The notes under the pieces are model-generated. The model was not told the origin of the DNA and searched no databases. It saw nothing but the letters and a program-made list of their open reading frames with translations. This document shows, in pieces, positions 1-8,712 of a stretch of 64,000 nucleotides of DNA (position 1 is the stretch's first letter; each line of letters opens with the position of its first letter). This DNA is from Mycobacterium sp. SMC-2. Lineage in GTDB: Bacteria; Actinomycetota; Actinomycetes; Mycobacteriales; Mycobacteriaceae. Location of the stretch: contig NZ_CP079863.1 in NCBI RefSeq assembly GCF_025263485.1, positions 5,890,001 through 5,954,000 on the forward strand, in the 5' to 3' direction. Both the position numbers and the translations under genes were made by a program.

Positions 1-181
1 CGTCCAACGCTGAACATGCCCTGCCGACGATCCGTGAGACCCCGCCACTGCTGCGGTTCGATTTCTGTCACGGCTGCACTCCACCACACAGGATAACTAC
101 GATGGATGGTCATGAGATAGCTAAGGGGGTCTAAGCGGGGTCAACCCAACACTGCGGCCCCCACGGCGAAGCCGCGATATT
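1..181. other. Short flank with no recognisable gene
   Basis: I see no convincing reading frame or structured element in these 181 bases downstream of the first minus-strand gene. They may hold its terminator or the end of a neighbour outside the window. Confidence 0.4.
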
Positions 182-2581
182 TCAAGCAACGAGCTCGGAT
201 TCGATTACCCGCCACAACAATTCAAATTTGGTAACGAAATCGCCTGGATACGCAGTCGCCGCGGCGTAAACCATATCCGCGACATCGACCGGCCGCCGCT
301 CCCAACCTGCCAGCAACTCCATCGTGCGGGCGGTAACCCACTGCGCGTGATAACGCTCGCGATCTCCCGTGGAGGCCTCCGGCCGAGGCCTGTTCGCGCT
401 GAGGTTCACGTAATACACGGTTGAGGCGATCCGATACTGGTTCCACGCCTCCTCCGAAATGCCGTCGCCCGTGCCCAGCGCATCCCACATCTGCCGCAGA
501 TCCGGCATCATCTCCCCCGACATCTTCACGGCCTCAATCATCTGAACAGCCAGCGGCACAACCACTTGATTTTCAACCATGCGCTTCTCTGGGTCAGCAG
601 AGGTCGTCTCCTGAAGCCGGGCATATACCTCCGGGTGCAAGGCTTCGAGACGATGCATGTGCATATCATCGAGGATGGGGCGGATGTAAGCGCCGTCGTC
701 GAATTCGCGCTGACACACCGCGTATTCGACACCGGGGACCCGCCCCAAGGGACTCGCCGCAGTTACCGCCATCGCAACTAAATGCGTTCCACCGCGGCCG
801 CGCAGCCGCGCGTATTCGGCTAGCACCTCAGCAGCATCGGACGACCCGAACCAACGCTCCCGAAATTGATTGTCTACCAGCTTATCTGACACCAAAAGGC
901 GTGCAGTGCGCGGCAAGAACACTCCCCGCGGAATGAAACCAAAGCCTTCGTTGGACATCACCACGCACTCGGTAGCCCCGCCAGCTTCCCGACGAAATAC
1001 CCCTACTGCCCACTCAATGCACGCGTAATTAACGATGTCACTGTCACGACGGAGCTTGCGCACCAACGCTTTTGCGGTCGCCAGCTCGGCTGACTCCGGC
1101 CGTCCACACTGTCGGACACCAGCCCCGGCGCTGACAACACTTGCCGGCACCACTACCGCCCCACCCGATCCGGCCGTCGATCCAGCCACCGGACCTGTAG
1201 ACGGCGCGGAACCACCTGGTGAGCCCGTGTTGCCCGTAGGGGCGACGGCGGCGGCAGCGCTTGCGACCCCCGCAGCAACCGGGGCCGCGGGTGCCCCCAT
1301 CCCCGGGGGCGGAAGCATCATCGCCGGTGCAGCACCGGTTGACCCGCCAACATTTGCAGAGCTGGCGACCCCCGCGCCCGCGGGGTTCACCGCCGCAGGG
1401 GTAGCACCCGCCGCTGTCAGCCCCGCCGAGGGAACACCCGCACCCGAAGTCACGCCCGCCGCTGGCGTGGCCGCTGCCTGTCCCGCGGCTGGCGTCCCAG
1501 TCCCGGTCGCCGGCGGCAACGACCCCAGTGCCGATCCTGCTGAAACGCCCTGAGAGAACGCCTGCGCCGGAGCGCCCGCTGCCGGTGCGGCGTTAGCGGG
1601 CAGGTTGCCCAGCCCGGCGGCCTGAGTCCCGGGCAGCTGCCCCATACCGCCGGGCAGCCCACCCAAGCCCCCGCCAGAGCCCAGGCCCCCCATACCGCCC
1701 CCGCCGGGCATCGAGCCCAGCCCGCCCGTCATGGACGTCAGACCTGGAGGGAAACCAACCGACTGAATCCCGCTGCCGCCACCACCCGGTGTCGGCATCT
1801 GCCCGCCGCCGCTGGCGAACGGATTTCCCAGTGCAGGAGCGGGTTGCGGGTCTGTTATCCCATTGTTGTCGCGGTCGACCCATTTCGGATGGTGACCGTG
1901 TCCGTTATTCGCGCCCGTCGGGACACTACTGTCACCGCCATTGAGGCCGGCAGGGTCCCCGTTCGTTGGTGTGGTGTCATCGCCTAGTCCAGATCCTTCT
2001 TTGCCTGTGGGTACTGCTATTCCGCCTCCGCCGGTGTGAGGTAAGACGGGGTCTTGAGGTACGGGACCGCCTAGGCGTGAGGTCAGCGCGGTGATGTCTG
2101 TGCCTGCAGTGTGTTGGAAGACCCCGGCCTTGGCTGTGGCGGCTCCTACTGCGCTGGTCGTCAGGGACCGTGCGTGCGCGTGCCAGCGCGCAACGATCTC
2201 GTGCTGTTGTATCGCGTTTTTGGCCTGCGAGAGTTCAGCATTGGCTTTGATGACAACACTCTGCTGGGCGGTACGCGCGTCACGGTAAACGCCAGCGACT
2301 CCATTGAAATAGTCTGCCGCTGCGCTGTAGATCCCGGCCATGCGGCCGTAGTCGGCGGCCAATTGGCGATTCTTTTCGTGCCCAGCTTCCCAACCGGGCG
2401 ATTGTGCGGCCTCTTCCCGCATCGCGTTCGCGGCTTTGAGCTGCTGCTGCAGCCGACCGACTTTCTCCGCCAACGCCTTATAGTGCGCGGCTTGGGTCTC
2501 TAACGGCTCCGCTGCCGGCGGCACCATATCGGGCGTGATGATGATGTTGCCAGCGATACTGGTTGCGGGCACGTCCGCCAC
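182..2581 (-). CDS. Large Pro/Gly/Ala-rich ESX-associated protein (EspK/DUF5631-DUF5632-like), unknown function
   Basis: 799 residues. Residues 1-180 are helical, with heptad-like spacing and a substrate-like look (WEAGHEK, then YGRMAGIYSAAADYF). Residues 180-490 are a low-complexity Gly/Pro/Ala linker. Residues 490-799 form a compact domain with several Trp/Tyr and Cys residues (VNYACIEWAVGVF, GVEYAVCQREF). The long linker between helical head and globular tail is typical of mycobacterial Esp proteins such as EspK. The C-terminal part reminds me of domains annotated DUF5631/DUF5632, but I cannot verify this. It is the last gene of the minus-strand ESX-associated operon, 18 bases after the small membrane-protein gene. 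Confidence 0.7.
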   Translation of the reverse strand: MADVPATSIAGNIIITPDMVPPAAEPLETQAAHYKALAEKVGRLQQQLKAANAMREEAAQSPGWEAGHEKNRQLAADYGRMAGIYSAAADYFNGVAGVYRDARTAQQSVVIKANAELSQAKNAIQQHEIVARWHAHARSLTTSAVGAATAKAGVFQHTAGTDITALTSRLGGPVPQDPVLPHTGGGGIAVPTGKEGSGLGDDTTPTNGDPAGLNGGDSSVPTGANNGHGHHPKWVDRDNNGITDPQPAPALGNPFASGGGQMPTPGGGGSGIQSVGFPPGLTSMTGGLGSMPGGGGMGGLGSGGGLGGLPGGMGQLPGTQAAGLGNLPANAAPAAGAPAQAFSQGVSAGSALGSLPPATGTGTPAAGQAAATPAAGVTSGAGVPSAGLTAAGATPAAVNPAGAGVASSANVGGSTGAAPAMMLPPPGMGAPAAPVAAGVASAAAAVAPTGNTGSPGGSAPSTGPVAGSTAGSGGAVVVPASVVSAGAGVRQCGRPESAELATAKALVRKLRRDSDIVNYACIEWAVGVFRREAGGATECVVMSNEGFGFIPRGVFLPRTARLLVSDKLVDNQFRERWFGSSDAAEVLAEYARLRGRGGTHLVAMAVTAASPLGRVPGVEYAVCQREFDDGAYIRPILDDMHMHRLEALHPEVYARLQETTSADPEKRMVENQVVVPLAVQMIEAVKMSGEMMPDLRQMWDALGTGDGISEEAWNQYRIASTVYYVNLSANRPRPEASTGDRERYHAQWVTARTMELLAGWERRPVDVADMVYAAATAYPGDFVTKFELLWRVIESELVA

Positions 2582-2599
2582 GGCTCCCCCTTCCTCACG

Positions 2600-3175
2600 C
2601 TACCGGCAAGCGGTGTTTACCTTGCCTTCCGCGGTATTTGCTTTACCGATCGCGGTATTTCGCAAGCTGCCCTTGCGATGCGTGGTGGCGTCTTCCATGT
2701 CCGAGCTGGCTGCAAGGTAGTCGTTGATCCCTGAGCGGATCGCTGCCGGTGTTTCGGCAGGAAGTTGAGCGCGCAGGTATGCGCTTTCCACCAGGATCAC
2801 CCGCGCCTCATTCGCCAAAGCCTCTTGGGTAACGGGATCATTCCAGTCCGCCGGAGCGTGGGCGACCGCGTTGGTTGCCGCGTCCATCGCTGTGGCAGTA
2901 ATCCCCCACACTTCGCATGCCTTTGTGTGTGCTGCTGCCACTTGATCGGAACTTGGCGCAGGTGGCGACCACGGCACGACCGCCATACTGACGGGAGCCT
3001 TGGACGGGGTCATCCACGCTACTGCGGCAACCGCGGTAGCCCCGAGCGCAACGACCAGCACCACCGCCGAGCCCACCACCGCTCCGCGGGACGGCCCCGC
3101 CGGAGGCGACGGAGGTAGCGGGAAAGCGGGTGGAAGCGGTGTCCCCGTTTGGGGTGAGTGCAGGGTGGCGGTCAC
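2600..3175 (-). CDS. Single-pass membrane protein with Pro-rich N-terminus (paralogue of the protein at 4990-5670)
   Basis: About 191 residues from the GTG at 3175, preceded by AAAGGA 12 bases upstream; a longer frame to 3283 would overlap the IS110 end and is less likely. A Pro-rich cytoplasmic segment is followed by one membrane helix (SAVVLVVALGATAVAAVAW) and an outside domain beginning SSDQVAAAHTKACEVW and ending KVNTACR, so two cysteines could pair. The same layout (SPDQVAAAKKEACN ... LDKACE) occurs in the protein at 4990-5670, so the two are paralogues. Similar small membrane proteins accompany ESX loci; the function is unknown. Confidence 0.7.
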   Translation of the reverse strand: MTATLHSPQTGTPLPPAFPLPPSPPAGPSRGAVVGSAVVLVVALGATAVAAVAWMTPSKAPVSMAVVPWSPPAPSSDQVAAAHTKACEVWGITATAMDAATNAVAHAPADWNDPVTQEALANEARVILVESAYLRAQLPAETPAAIRSGINDYLAASSDMEDATTHRKGSLRNTAIGKANTAEGKVNTACR

Positions 3176-3239
3176 TAGGGCACCATCCTTTCGGCGGATG
3201 TCTGATGGGCATTCGTTGAAGGGACTCGGCGGGGGCCGA

Positions 3240-3408
3240 GGTGACGGCCAGTGGTGGTCGCTCGTTGAGGGCCTGTATGACACCGCCGCCCTCGGTCCTC
3301 CCGGGGTCGCAGACCGGCATCAGGAAGACGCGCCGCAGAGCGCCAGTTAGTGACCGTCCGGTGGTCGATCCCCTCGCCGCGTCGTCGCTGCCAAGTTGAG
3401 GAGATCCG
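3240..3408 (+). ncRNA. Candidate IS110 left-end bridge RNA region
   Basis: In IS110-group elements the long non-coding left end upstream of the transposase encodes a structured bridge RNA that pairs with target and donor DNA. This element has about 170 non-coding bases in that place, G/C-rich with several self-complementary patches (for example GGTCCTCCCGGGG near 3294). This is family knowledge plus position; I have not folded the RNA. Confidence 0.3.
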
Positions 3409-4640
3409 TTGCCGGAAGACACCACAGGAATTATCTACGTCGGTTTGGACTGGGCCGCTGCCGCACATGCTGTGTGCGTGCTGTCTGCGGTGGGAAAAGT
3501 ATTGGCACAGTTCATGATTGACCACACTGCGGAAGGCATTGCCATGCTGATCCGTAGACTCGCCAAGTACGGCGATCCCACCCAGATACACATCGGGATC
3601 GAGCGACCCAATGGGCGGTTGGTCGACCTGCTGCTCGAGGCCGGCCACCCGGTCATCCCGGTATCGCCGAACGCCATCAAAACCTGGCGCGACGGCGAAG
3701 TCATCTCCGGCGCTAAGTCCGACGCCGGCGACGCACTGGTGATCGCCGAGTACCTGCGACTGCGCCACCACCGACTGCATCCCGTAGCGCCCTACAGTGC
3801 TCAGACCAAGGCACTTCGCACGGTAGTGCGCACCCGCGATGACATCGTCGCCATGCGGGTATCGGCCACCAACCAACTCAGCGCCTTGCTCGATGACCAC
3901 TGGCCCGGCGCCAAGGCGATCTTCGCCGATATCGAGTCCCCGATCAGCCTGGCGTTCCTGCGCCAGTACCCCACTGCGGGCAGCACATCGCGCCTCGGTG
4001 AGAAACGCCTGGCCGCGTTCCTGGCCAAGCACGGCTACTCCGGCCGTCGGCCAGCCAGCGAGCTGCTGGGCCGGCTGCGCGCGACCCCGCGGGCACCACC
4101 GACCCCACCCTGTCGGTCGCCGTCGCCGACGCCGTAGGAGCCCTGGTCACCGTGCTGGAGGCCCTCAACAGCGCCGCCAAAACTCTCGACCGCTCCGTCA
4201 TCGCCCGCCTCGGGAAGCACCCGGACGCCGAGATCTTCACGTCGCTGCCAAGGTCGGGTCAGATCAACGCCGCCCAGGTGCTCGCCGAGTGGGGCGACTC
4301 CCGGGCAGCCTACGACGGACCCGACGCCGTAGCGGCTCTGGCCGGAGCCACTCCAGTGACCAAAGCCTCCGGCAAACAGCACGCCGTGCACTTCCGCTGG
4401 GCCTGCAACAAACGCTTCCGCCGGGCACTGACCACCTTCGCCGACAACAGTCGTCACCAAAGTCCTTGGGCCGCCGACATCTACGCCCGAGCCCGCGCTC
4501 GCGGACACGACCACCCTCACGCCGTACGTATCCTCGCCCGCGCCTGGATCCGCGTCATCTACCGCTGCTGGCACGACCACCGCCCCTACGACCCCAACCT
4601 CCACGGCGGAACACAAAGACTGTTGCCACAAACAGCCTGA
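3409..4640 (+). pseudogene. IS110-family transposase, frameshifted
   Basis: The N-terminal half (from a TTG at 3409 after GAGGAGA) has the RuvC-like DEDD start YVGLDWA, then IGIERPNG and the KSDAGDA motif. The C-terminal half (4152-4640 frame) carries the transposase_20 region with ASGKQHAVHF and the conserved serine region. The halves are joined by a -1 shift near the C-run at 4085-4088; one extra C would restore an uninterrupted protein of about 410 residues. It is either a real broken transposase or a base-calling error. IS110 enzymes are not known to need a frameshift at this place. Confidence 0.85.
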
Positions 4641-4657
4641 GGTTGACTCAGGAAGTG

Positions 4658-4990
4658 TCATATGGTCACCACCGGTGTTAGGTCCTGAGCGTTCTGATTG
4701 TCGGTCTCGAGGTCTGCGGTCAACGATTGGTCGTTGCGCTGAGCAACGTTGCCACCGTGTGGCGCCAGCGTGGCACCGGCGCCTGCGACTTCCTGGCTCA
4801 CGCCTGCGCAGGCTGCCACGCTCGGCGCCCACATGGAGGCCGCGTGGACGCCGTCTGCCGCCGTAGCCGCGGCGCCATGGGCTGCCTGCTCGGGCACGGT
4901 CGCAGCGAATTCGACCGTTGCCGAACCGGTCAGCATGTTCGCTGACCCCGCTGCGGCAGGCGAGACCTGCAGAACGTCATTCGTTTCCAT
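4658..4990 (-). CDS. EspC-like / type VII secretion target protein, 3' end abutting IS110
   Basis: About 110 residues, starting METNDVLQVSPAAAG at the ATG overlapping the stop of the upstream membrane-protein gene (TGATG; a GTG at 4993 would give a four-base overlap). It is a small all-helical protein with a central MWAPSV and a tail APHGGNVAQRNDQSL, in the size and style of EspC/DUF2580 substrates. The last residues (about TPVVTI) come from sequence at or inside the IS110 right end, so the natural C-terminus may have been replaced. The insertion also separates the two downstream genes from the rest of the operon. Confidence 0.6.
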   Translation of the reverse strand: METNDVLQVSPAAAGSANMLTGSATVEFAATVPEQAAHGAAATAADGVHAASMWAPSVAACAGVSQEVAGAGATLAPHGGNVAQRNDQSLTADLETDNQNAQDLTPVVTI

Positions 4991-5670
4991 CACTCACACG
5001 CCTTGTCGAGTTCGGTGCTGGCATTGTCCACGCGATCGACAAAGACCTGCGCATCATGATTGGACACCTCACGCGTATCGGCGTCGACCGCGGCCAAGAC
5101 GGCGGCGATGTAGCCGTTGACGGCGTCGGCTACAGGTTTCGGCGTAGCCGGGGGGAGGTGCTGTTGCATGTATTGCGTCTCGACTATCGCGACGAGCTGA
5201 AAGTTGGCCAGCGCTGGATGGTATTGCGGCACCTGCCGGTCACGCGCCGCCACGGCAAAGTTCTGCTGGGAGTTAGCGATCGATGCAGCGGCGACGTTGC
5301 TGGCGTTGCAGGCCTCTTTCTTGGCTGCGGCCACTTGGTCGGGGCTGTAGCTCGGCGGTGCTGGGGGTGGCGCCGTCACCGTGGTGGTCGTCGCGGTCGG
5401 GGTTGATCGGTCCAACTTCATCGCACTCATCACCGTTGCGCTCAACGCCAACAGCAGCGCGAGCGACAGCATTACCCATACTGCCAGCCAGCCCGGCCCG
5501 CGCCTCCGATACACCGTCGGTGGTGCTGGGGCTTGCGGCGGCGACATGTAGTTGGGCGGCGGCGGTGGCAACACCGCGGCACCGGTCGGCACGCCGACCG
5601 TACTCATGGAGGGGGGCGGGCCGCTGGATGCAGCTGGATACCCCGGCTGCCCAACTGCCTGCGGATTCAT
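4990..5670 (-). CDS. Single-pass membrane protein with Pro-rich N-terminus
   Basis: 226 residues. Residues 1-58 are Pro/Gly-rich (PPPPPNYMSPPQAPAPP), then a positively charged YRRRGPGW stop-transfer signal, one membrane helix (LAVWVMLSLALLLALSATV) and an outside domain of about 130 residues with paired cysteines (KKEACN ... LDKACE). It is a paralogue of the protein at 2600-3175. It is translationally coupled to the EspC-like gene downstream. A role in an ESX-associated surface complex is inferred from position only. Confidence 0.75.
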   Translation of the reverse strand: MNPQAVGQPGYPAASSGPPPSMSTVGVPTGAAVLPPPPPNYMSPPQAPAPPTVYRRRGPGWLAVWVMLSLALLLALSATVMSAMKLDRSTPTATTTTVTAPPPAPPSYSPDQVAAAKKEACNASNVAAASIANSQQNFAVAARDRQVPQYHPALANFQLVAIVETQYMQQHLPPATPKPVADAVNGYIAAVLAAVDADTREVSNHDAQVFVDRVDNASTELDKACE

Positions 5671-5739
5671 GAATTCAGGGTACTTGTCTGCGGTGACATC
5701 GGGCTACCACTGCAAGTGAATCCGCGGCGAAACACGTGC

Positions 5740-6126
5740 TCAGGTGGCGGTCCAGATTTCGCTTTTGGGGTCGGTAAACGCTTGCACAGCAGCGTCGAGC
5801 GCCTCCTGGTCCTGGCCGCCTCCCACGCTCGCTGTTTCCTCGACCGCGGCATTGACTGCTTCGTCGATCGTGGTGTTGATCAGCTCGGCCAACGCCCCGT
5901 GTGAGTATCGGGTGGTGCAGCCCTGAGCCAGCGACAGCGAGGTGAGTTGTCCTTGGGAGTTCACCGACAACACGACATCACCATCGCCGCCGATAGCTTC
6001 CAGGTCGATGCCATCCATCTCCTCAAGCAGCTTGGAGAGCATCGATGACACCCGTTCCATGCGCGCTATGACACTGGCGGTGAGATTCTTATCCGCCTGG
6101 TAGCCGTCATACTCGTACACCGTCAC
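5740..6126 (-). CDS. EspL/YbaB-like protein
   Basis: 128 residues from a GTG at 6126 that overlaps the stop of the 46-codon gene upstream (GTGA). A helix is followed by a beta-rich stretch GDGDVVLSVNSQGQLTSLSL and then a long helix, the order of YbaB/EbfC folds and of the ESX-1 protein EspL. EspL-type proteins act in the cytoplasm as stabilisers or chaperones of Esp substrates. Both the assignment and the role come from the fold pattern and the ESX setting. Confidence 0.65.
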   Translation of the reverse strand: MTVYEYDGYQADKNLTASVIARMERVSSMLSKLLEEMDGIDLEAIGGDGDVVLSVNSQGQLTSLSLAQGCTTRYSHGALAELINTTIDEAVNAAVEETASVGGGQDQEALDAAVQAFTDPKSEIWTAT

Positions 6127-6263
6127 GAGGCCTCACCGCGGTTGTTGGCAGCGATTTCTTTCTTCAGCTCGGCCAGGGCTATCGACGCAGAATCGAGCTG
6201 GGCCATCACCTCGGCGACGCGATCCTGATCGGATTGATAGCCCACGTACCCATCCACCGTCAC
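6123..6263 (-). CDS. Tiny 46-residue helical protein between PE/PPE-like and EspL-like genes
   Basis: The frame runs GTG ACG GTG GAT GGG ... GCC TCG TGA. Its start overlaps the stop of the 583-residue gene (GTGA), and its stop overlaps the start of the EspL-like gene (GTGA). Such double coupling is strong evidence of translation. The protein is mostly one amphipathic helix (RVAEVMAQLDSASIALAELK). Its first residues (TVDGYVGYQSDQD) resemble the start of the next protein (TVYEYDGYQADKN), so it may be a shortened duplicate of the EspL-like N-terminus. Confidence 0.7.
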   Translation of the reverse strand: MTVDGYVGYQSDQDRVAEVMAQLDSASIALAELKKEIAANNRGEAS

Positions 6264-8011
6264 TGGGAGTCACCGCTGGTGTCGGGGTCGATGCGTCGGC
6301 TGCGCGACCTAACGGTCACTGTCCGGTTCGGCCCGTCTTTGGGGTAGACAGCTGCGTCAACGGTGGCCGTGTGCCGAATTGGGTCTCCCCGTTCGCCTTT
6401 GATCGGTTCGGAATTAGGTCGCGATGGCATCTCGATCGACTTATCCGGGTCTTTTACCTTGCGGTTGGCCGCCCCGGCGCCGGCGCCCATGCCGCCCATC
6501 GGCGGCATGAACATCGGCGGGCCACCCATACCGCTTTCAGCGGCGGCACCAGTGGGACTCGGAGTGCCGCTGGCCCCCGCCAACGGAGGCGGCGTTGAGG
6601 CGGGCGATCCCATTCCGGAGATCGCTGAAGCCGCCGGTTTGAGATCTGCTCCGCCGCCGGACGCTGGGGTGGTAGCGCCGTCGTCACCACCGCCACCGCC
6701 ACAGCCGGCACCGGAGCCCAGGGAGTCTGCTGGCTCGATTTTGGCGGCGTCGTCGAGCCCGTTCTTGCCTGCCATCCCTTGCGTTAATCCTGCGACGCCC
6801 TGGGTGGCTTGCTGCGCTAATCCCTGAAGCTCTTGGCCCAGTTTCTGCAGTACCTGGGTGGCCATGCCGACGCCAGCGCCCAGCATGCCGATCAACATCG
6901 AGGGCAAAGACGAGGCCATGCCAGCCATTGAACTGGTTCCCGCAGGCGCTAGCGGGTTAGCGGTTGGATCACCATCGCCAGAATCCAGACCGTCGAGGTC
7001 GCCAGGTTCTGTGTCGGGGTCGGCGTCGCCCCCGTGGGTGGTGCCCGGGTGATCGCGCGTCGTTTTCGGATCGGTTCCCTGCAAGGTTGTCGATGGCAGG
7101 CTATCCCCTTGTCCGGCACCAGGTTCCACAATCGCTGGGGCTGGCGGTGGCCCAGGCGGAGCCTGCGGTATGGTCTCGCCGGTGTGGTAGCCAGCGGACA
7201 CAACCTGGGTGTGGTTCGTTAACTGGGTCAAATTCGTATGTGCCTTGGCCACCGCGGCCGCCGATCCCGGACTGGGATAAGAGCCGTTGAGTGCGATCGC
7301 GTTGTGCAGCTCGCGGTGACGGTTAGCGAATTCCGTGGTCGTCGGAGTCGCCTGCTTGGCTTGGGCAAATCTGTCCTTGTGGCTGCCGGCGAGCTGTCCG
7401 ACAGTGTCGGCATGGCGAGCCATCTCCTGCGCCCAGTCGGCGTAACGATTCAACGCCGCCGTAATACGCGGTGCCGCTTCCCCTTTGAGGTGTTCACTGA
7501 CCCTGGCCGCCCCGCGGCGGGCAGATTGGGCGGCAGCGCTAAATCCTTCTGAGAGTGCGGCGCAGTCTGCCACAAAGAGATCCCCGGCAGCGGGCTGACC
7601 CGCTTCCATGATCGCTGCGGTCGTTTCGGCTGGGCGCGGTGCCGGCGGGGCGATCGGCACATCGGGGGCAACAAGATTGACCGTCACCGCCGGGGTGAAG
7701 CCCGGTGTGGGGGGTGCAGGGTTACCTTGCAAGCTGACCACGGCTTGATTGGACTGGTCCATCTGCCCATATGCCGCTGCTGACTGGGTTATCGCATTGG
7801 CGCCGGCGGCCAGGACCGTGGCACCGTCAGCGGCTCGCGACGTCATCACCGCTGCGTGCTCACTGAGGCGGGCAGCCACGCTCGTTGAGGTCTCATCGGT
7901 GGCCAGCGGAGGGTGTACCGGTGACTGCGCGCCGAGCTCGGCAAGGCTGTTGGCAGCGGCGACGAGACCAGCGACGGCGCTCTGCAGCCCAGCAACATCC
8001 ACCTGCAGCAC
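6260..8011 (-). CDS. PE-like/PPE-like fusion ESX substrate
   Basis: 583 residues from a GTG at 8011 with the strong ribosome site GGAGGACC. Residues 1-95 form an EspC/PE-like helical hairpin (LQVDVAGLQSAVAGL, then YGQMDQSNQAVVSL). Residues 140-270 form a second helical module (FSAAAQSARRGAARVSEHL, HRELHNAIALNGSYPSPG) like PPE or EspE/EspB-type domains. Pro-rich and Gly-rich linkers follow, with a basic C-terminus (RTVTVRSRSRRID). PE and PPE proteins normally pair as heterodimers for ESX export; having both modules in one chain resembles EspB. The start and stop are coupled to or close to neighbours in the operon. Confidence 0.65.
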   Translation of the reverse strand: MLQVDVAGLQSAVAGLVAAANSLAELGAQSPVHPPLATDETSTSVAARLSEHAAVMTSRAADGATVLAAGANAITQSAAAYGQMDQSNQAVVSLQGNPAPPTPGFTPAVTVNLVAPDVPIAPPAPRPAETTAAIMEAGQPAAGDLFVADCAALSEGFSAAAQSARRGAARVSEHLKGEAAPRITAALNRYADWAQEMARHADTVGQLAGSHKDRFAQAKQATPTTTEFANRHRELHNAIALNGSYPSPGSAAAVAKAHTNLTQLTNHTQVVSAGYHTGETIPQAPPGPPPAPAIVEPGAGQGDSLPSTTLQGTDPKTTRDHPGTTHGGDADPDTEPGDLDGLDSGDGDPTANPLAPAGTSSMAGMASSLPSMLIGMLGAGVGMATQVLQKLGQELQGLAQQATQGVAGLTQGMAGKNGLDDAAKIEPADSLGSGAGCGGGGGDDGATTPASGGGADLKPAASAISGMGSPASTPPPLAGASGTPSPTGAAAESGMGGPPMFMPPMGGMGAGAGAANRKVKDPDKSIEMPSRPNSEPIKGERGDPIRHTATVDAAVYPKDGPNRTVTVRSRSRRIDPDTSGDSQ

Positions 8012-8056
8012 CGCGGTCCTCCCTCCCTTTTCCTTGCCGACGTTGCGACCAGTTCG

Positions 8057-8356
8057 CTAGAAATCGATCAGGGCCTCATAGCTGGCCACCTGGTCCTCGG
8101 TGGGCAACGTACTCGAGACCGTCACGTGTTGGGCCTCCCACTCCCGGCGCAGCGCCAACTGCGAACGTAGATGAGCCAGCGTGTTCAATTTGATGATGCG
8201 GTTAGCCAGTTCGGCGTCGCTGAGCTGCATCGCCGCCGCCTGCAGCTCCACGCCTAACGAGTTGCCGCTGCGGCCCACCGCCACAACGATCGACTCATCG
8301 CGACTTACGGCCTCGAACACCACGGTGTCGTAGTCGGTCGACGGCGCTTCAGACAT
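8057..8356 (-). CDS. EspH-like (DUF2694) small protein
   Basis: 99 residues. The core ESIVVAVGRSGNSLGVEL followed by QLSDAELANRIIKLNTLAHLRSQ matches the pattern I know from EspH (a beta hairpin, then the S-x-A-x-L-A-x-x-I helix). EspH is a cytoplasmic ESX-1 component needed for handling EspE/EspF-type substrates. It sits 4 bases after the EspC-like gene and 45 bases before the PE/PPE-like gene, consistent with a chaperone encoded next to its substrates. Confidence 0.65.
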   Translation of the reverse strand: MSEAPSTDYDTVVFEAVSRDESIVVAVGRSGNSLGVELQAAAMQLSDAELANRIIKLNTLAHLRSQLALRREWEAQHVTVSSTLPTEDQVASYEALIDF

Positions 8357-8360
8357 GTTG

Positions 8361-8678
8361 CTAATCCGTGGAAATCGTCAAATTGGCACGGTTTTCGGCG
8401 TTCATCTCCGCCATGCGGGCCGCGGCGGTGCGAAGCTGCTGTGCTATGGCCCCGTGCCGCTCTTGCTGGTCGCGCAATGCGGTCTCGCGGTCGTTGACCG
8501 CGGACACTGCAGCACGACGCGCCTCGTAAAACAGTGGTCCCCACGACTCGGCCGCAGCCACAGTGCGGGCATGGTCAGCACGGGCCTGCTCGCACGCCTC
8601 GGCGGCGCGTTCGTGGGCGATCGCCCATTGAGTCAGGTCATCGGTGTTGACCTGCAAGGCCTGCTCGTTCACGGTCAT
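8361..8678 (-). CDS. EspC-like/WXG100-type secretion target
   Basis: 105 residues, mostly two long helices: LTQWAIAHERAAEACEQARA, a turn containing ESWGPLFYEAR (a WxG-type turn), then VNDRETALRDQQERHGAIAQ. The size and hairpin match EspC/WXG100 substrates, which pair with a partner and are exported by an ESX machine; no core ESX gene lies in this window. The ribosome site GGGAG lies about 8 bases before the ATG at 8678. The partner could be the first module of the PE/PPE-like protein downstream. Confidence 0.7.
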   Translation of the reverse strand: MTVNEQALQVNTDDLTQWAIAHERAAEACEQARADHARTVAAAESWGPLFYEARRAAVSAVNDRETALRDQQERHGAIAQQLRTAAARMAEMNAENRANLTISTD

Positions 8679-8712
8679 TACGCTACTCCCTCACGTTGTA
8701 GTAAAAGGTCGC

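Larger units (their letters stand above)
3230..4660 (+). mobile_element. IS110-family insertion sequence (approximate limits)
   Basis: It carries a DEDD-type transposase gene, has no obvious terminal inverted repeats (normal for IS110) and lies inside an otherwise continuous minus-strand operon. The right end is probably just after the transposase stop, near the GGAAGTGTCATATGG stretch (4649-4663). The left end is somewhere in 3200-3300. Exact ends cannot be fixed from one copy. Confidence 0.7.

Noticed and set aside
421..2503. Several plus-strand frames opposite the first gene
   Set aside because: Shadows of the long high-GC minus-strand gene with low-complexity Ala/Pro/Arg composition.
3284..4032. 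Minus-strand frames opposite the IS110 transposase
   Set aside because: Shadows of the transposase; no motif.
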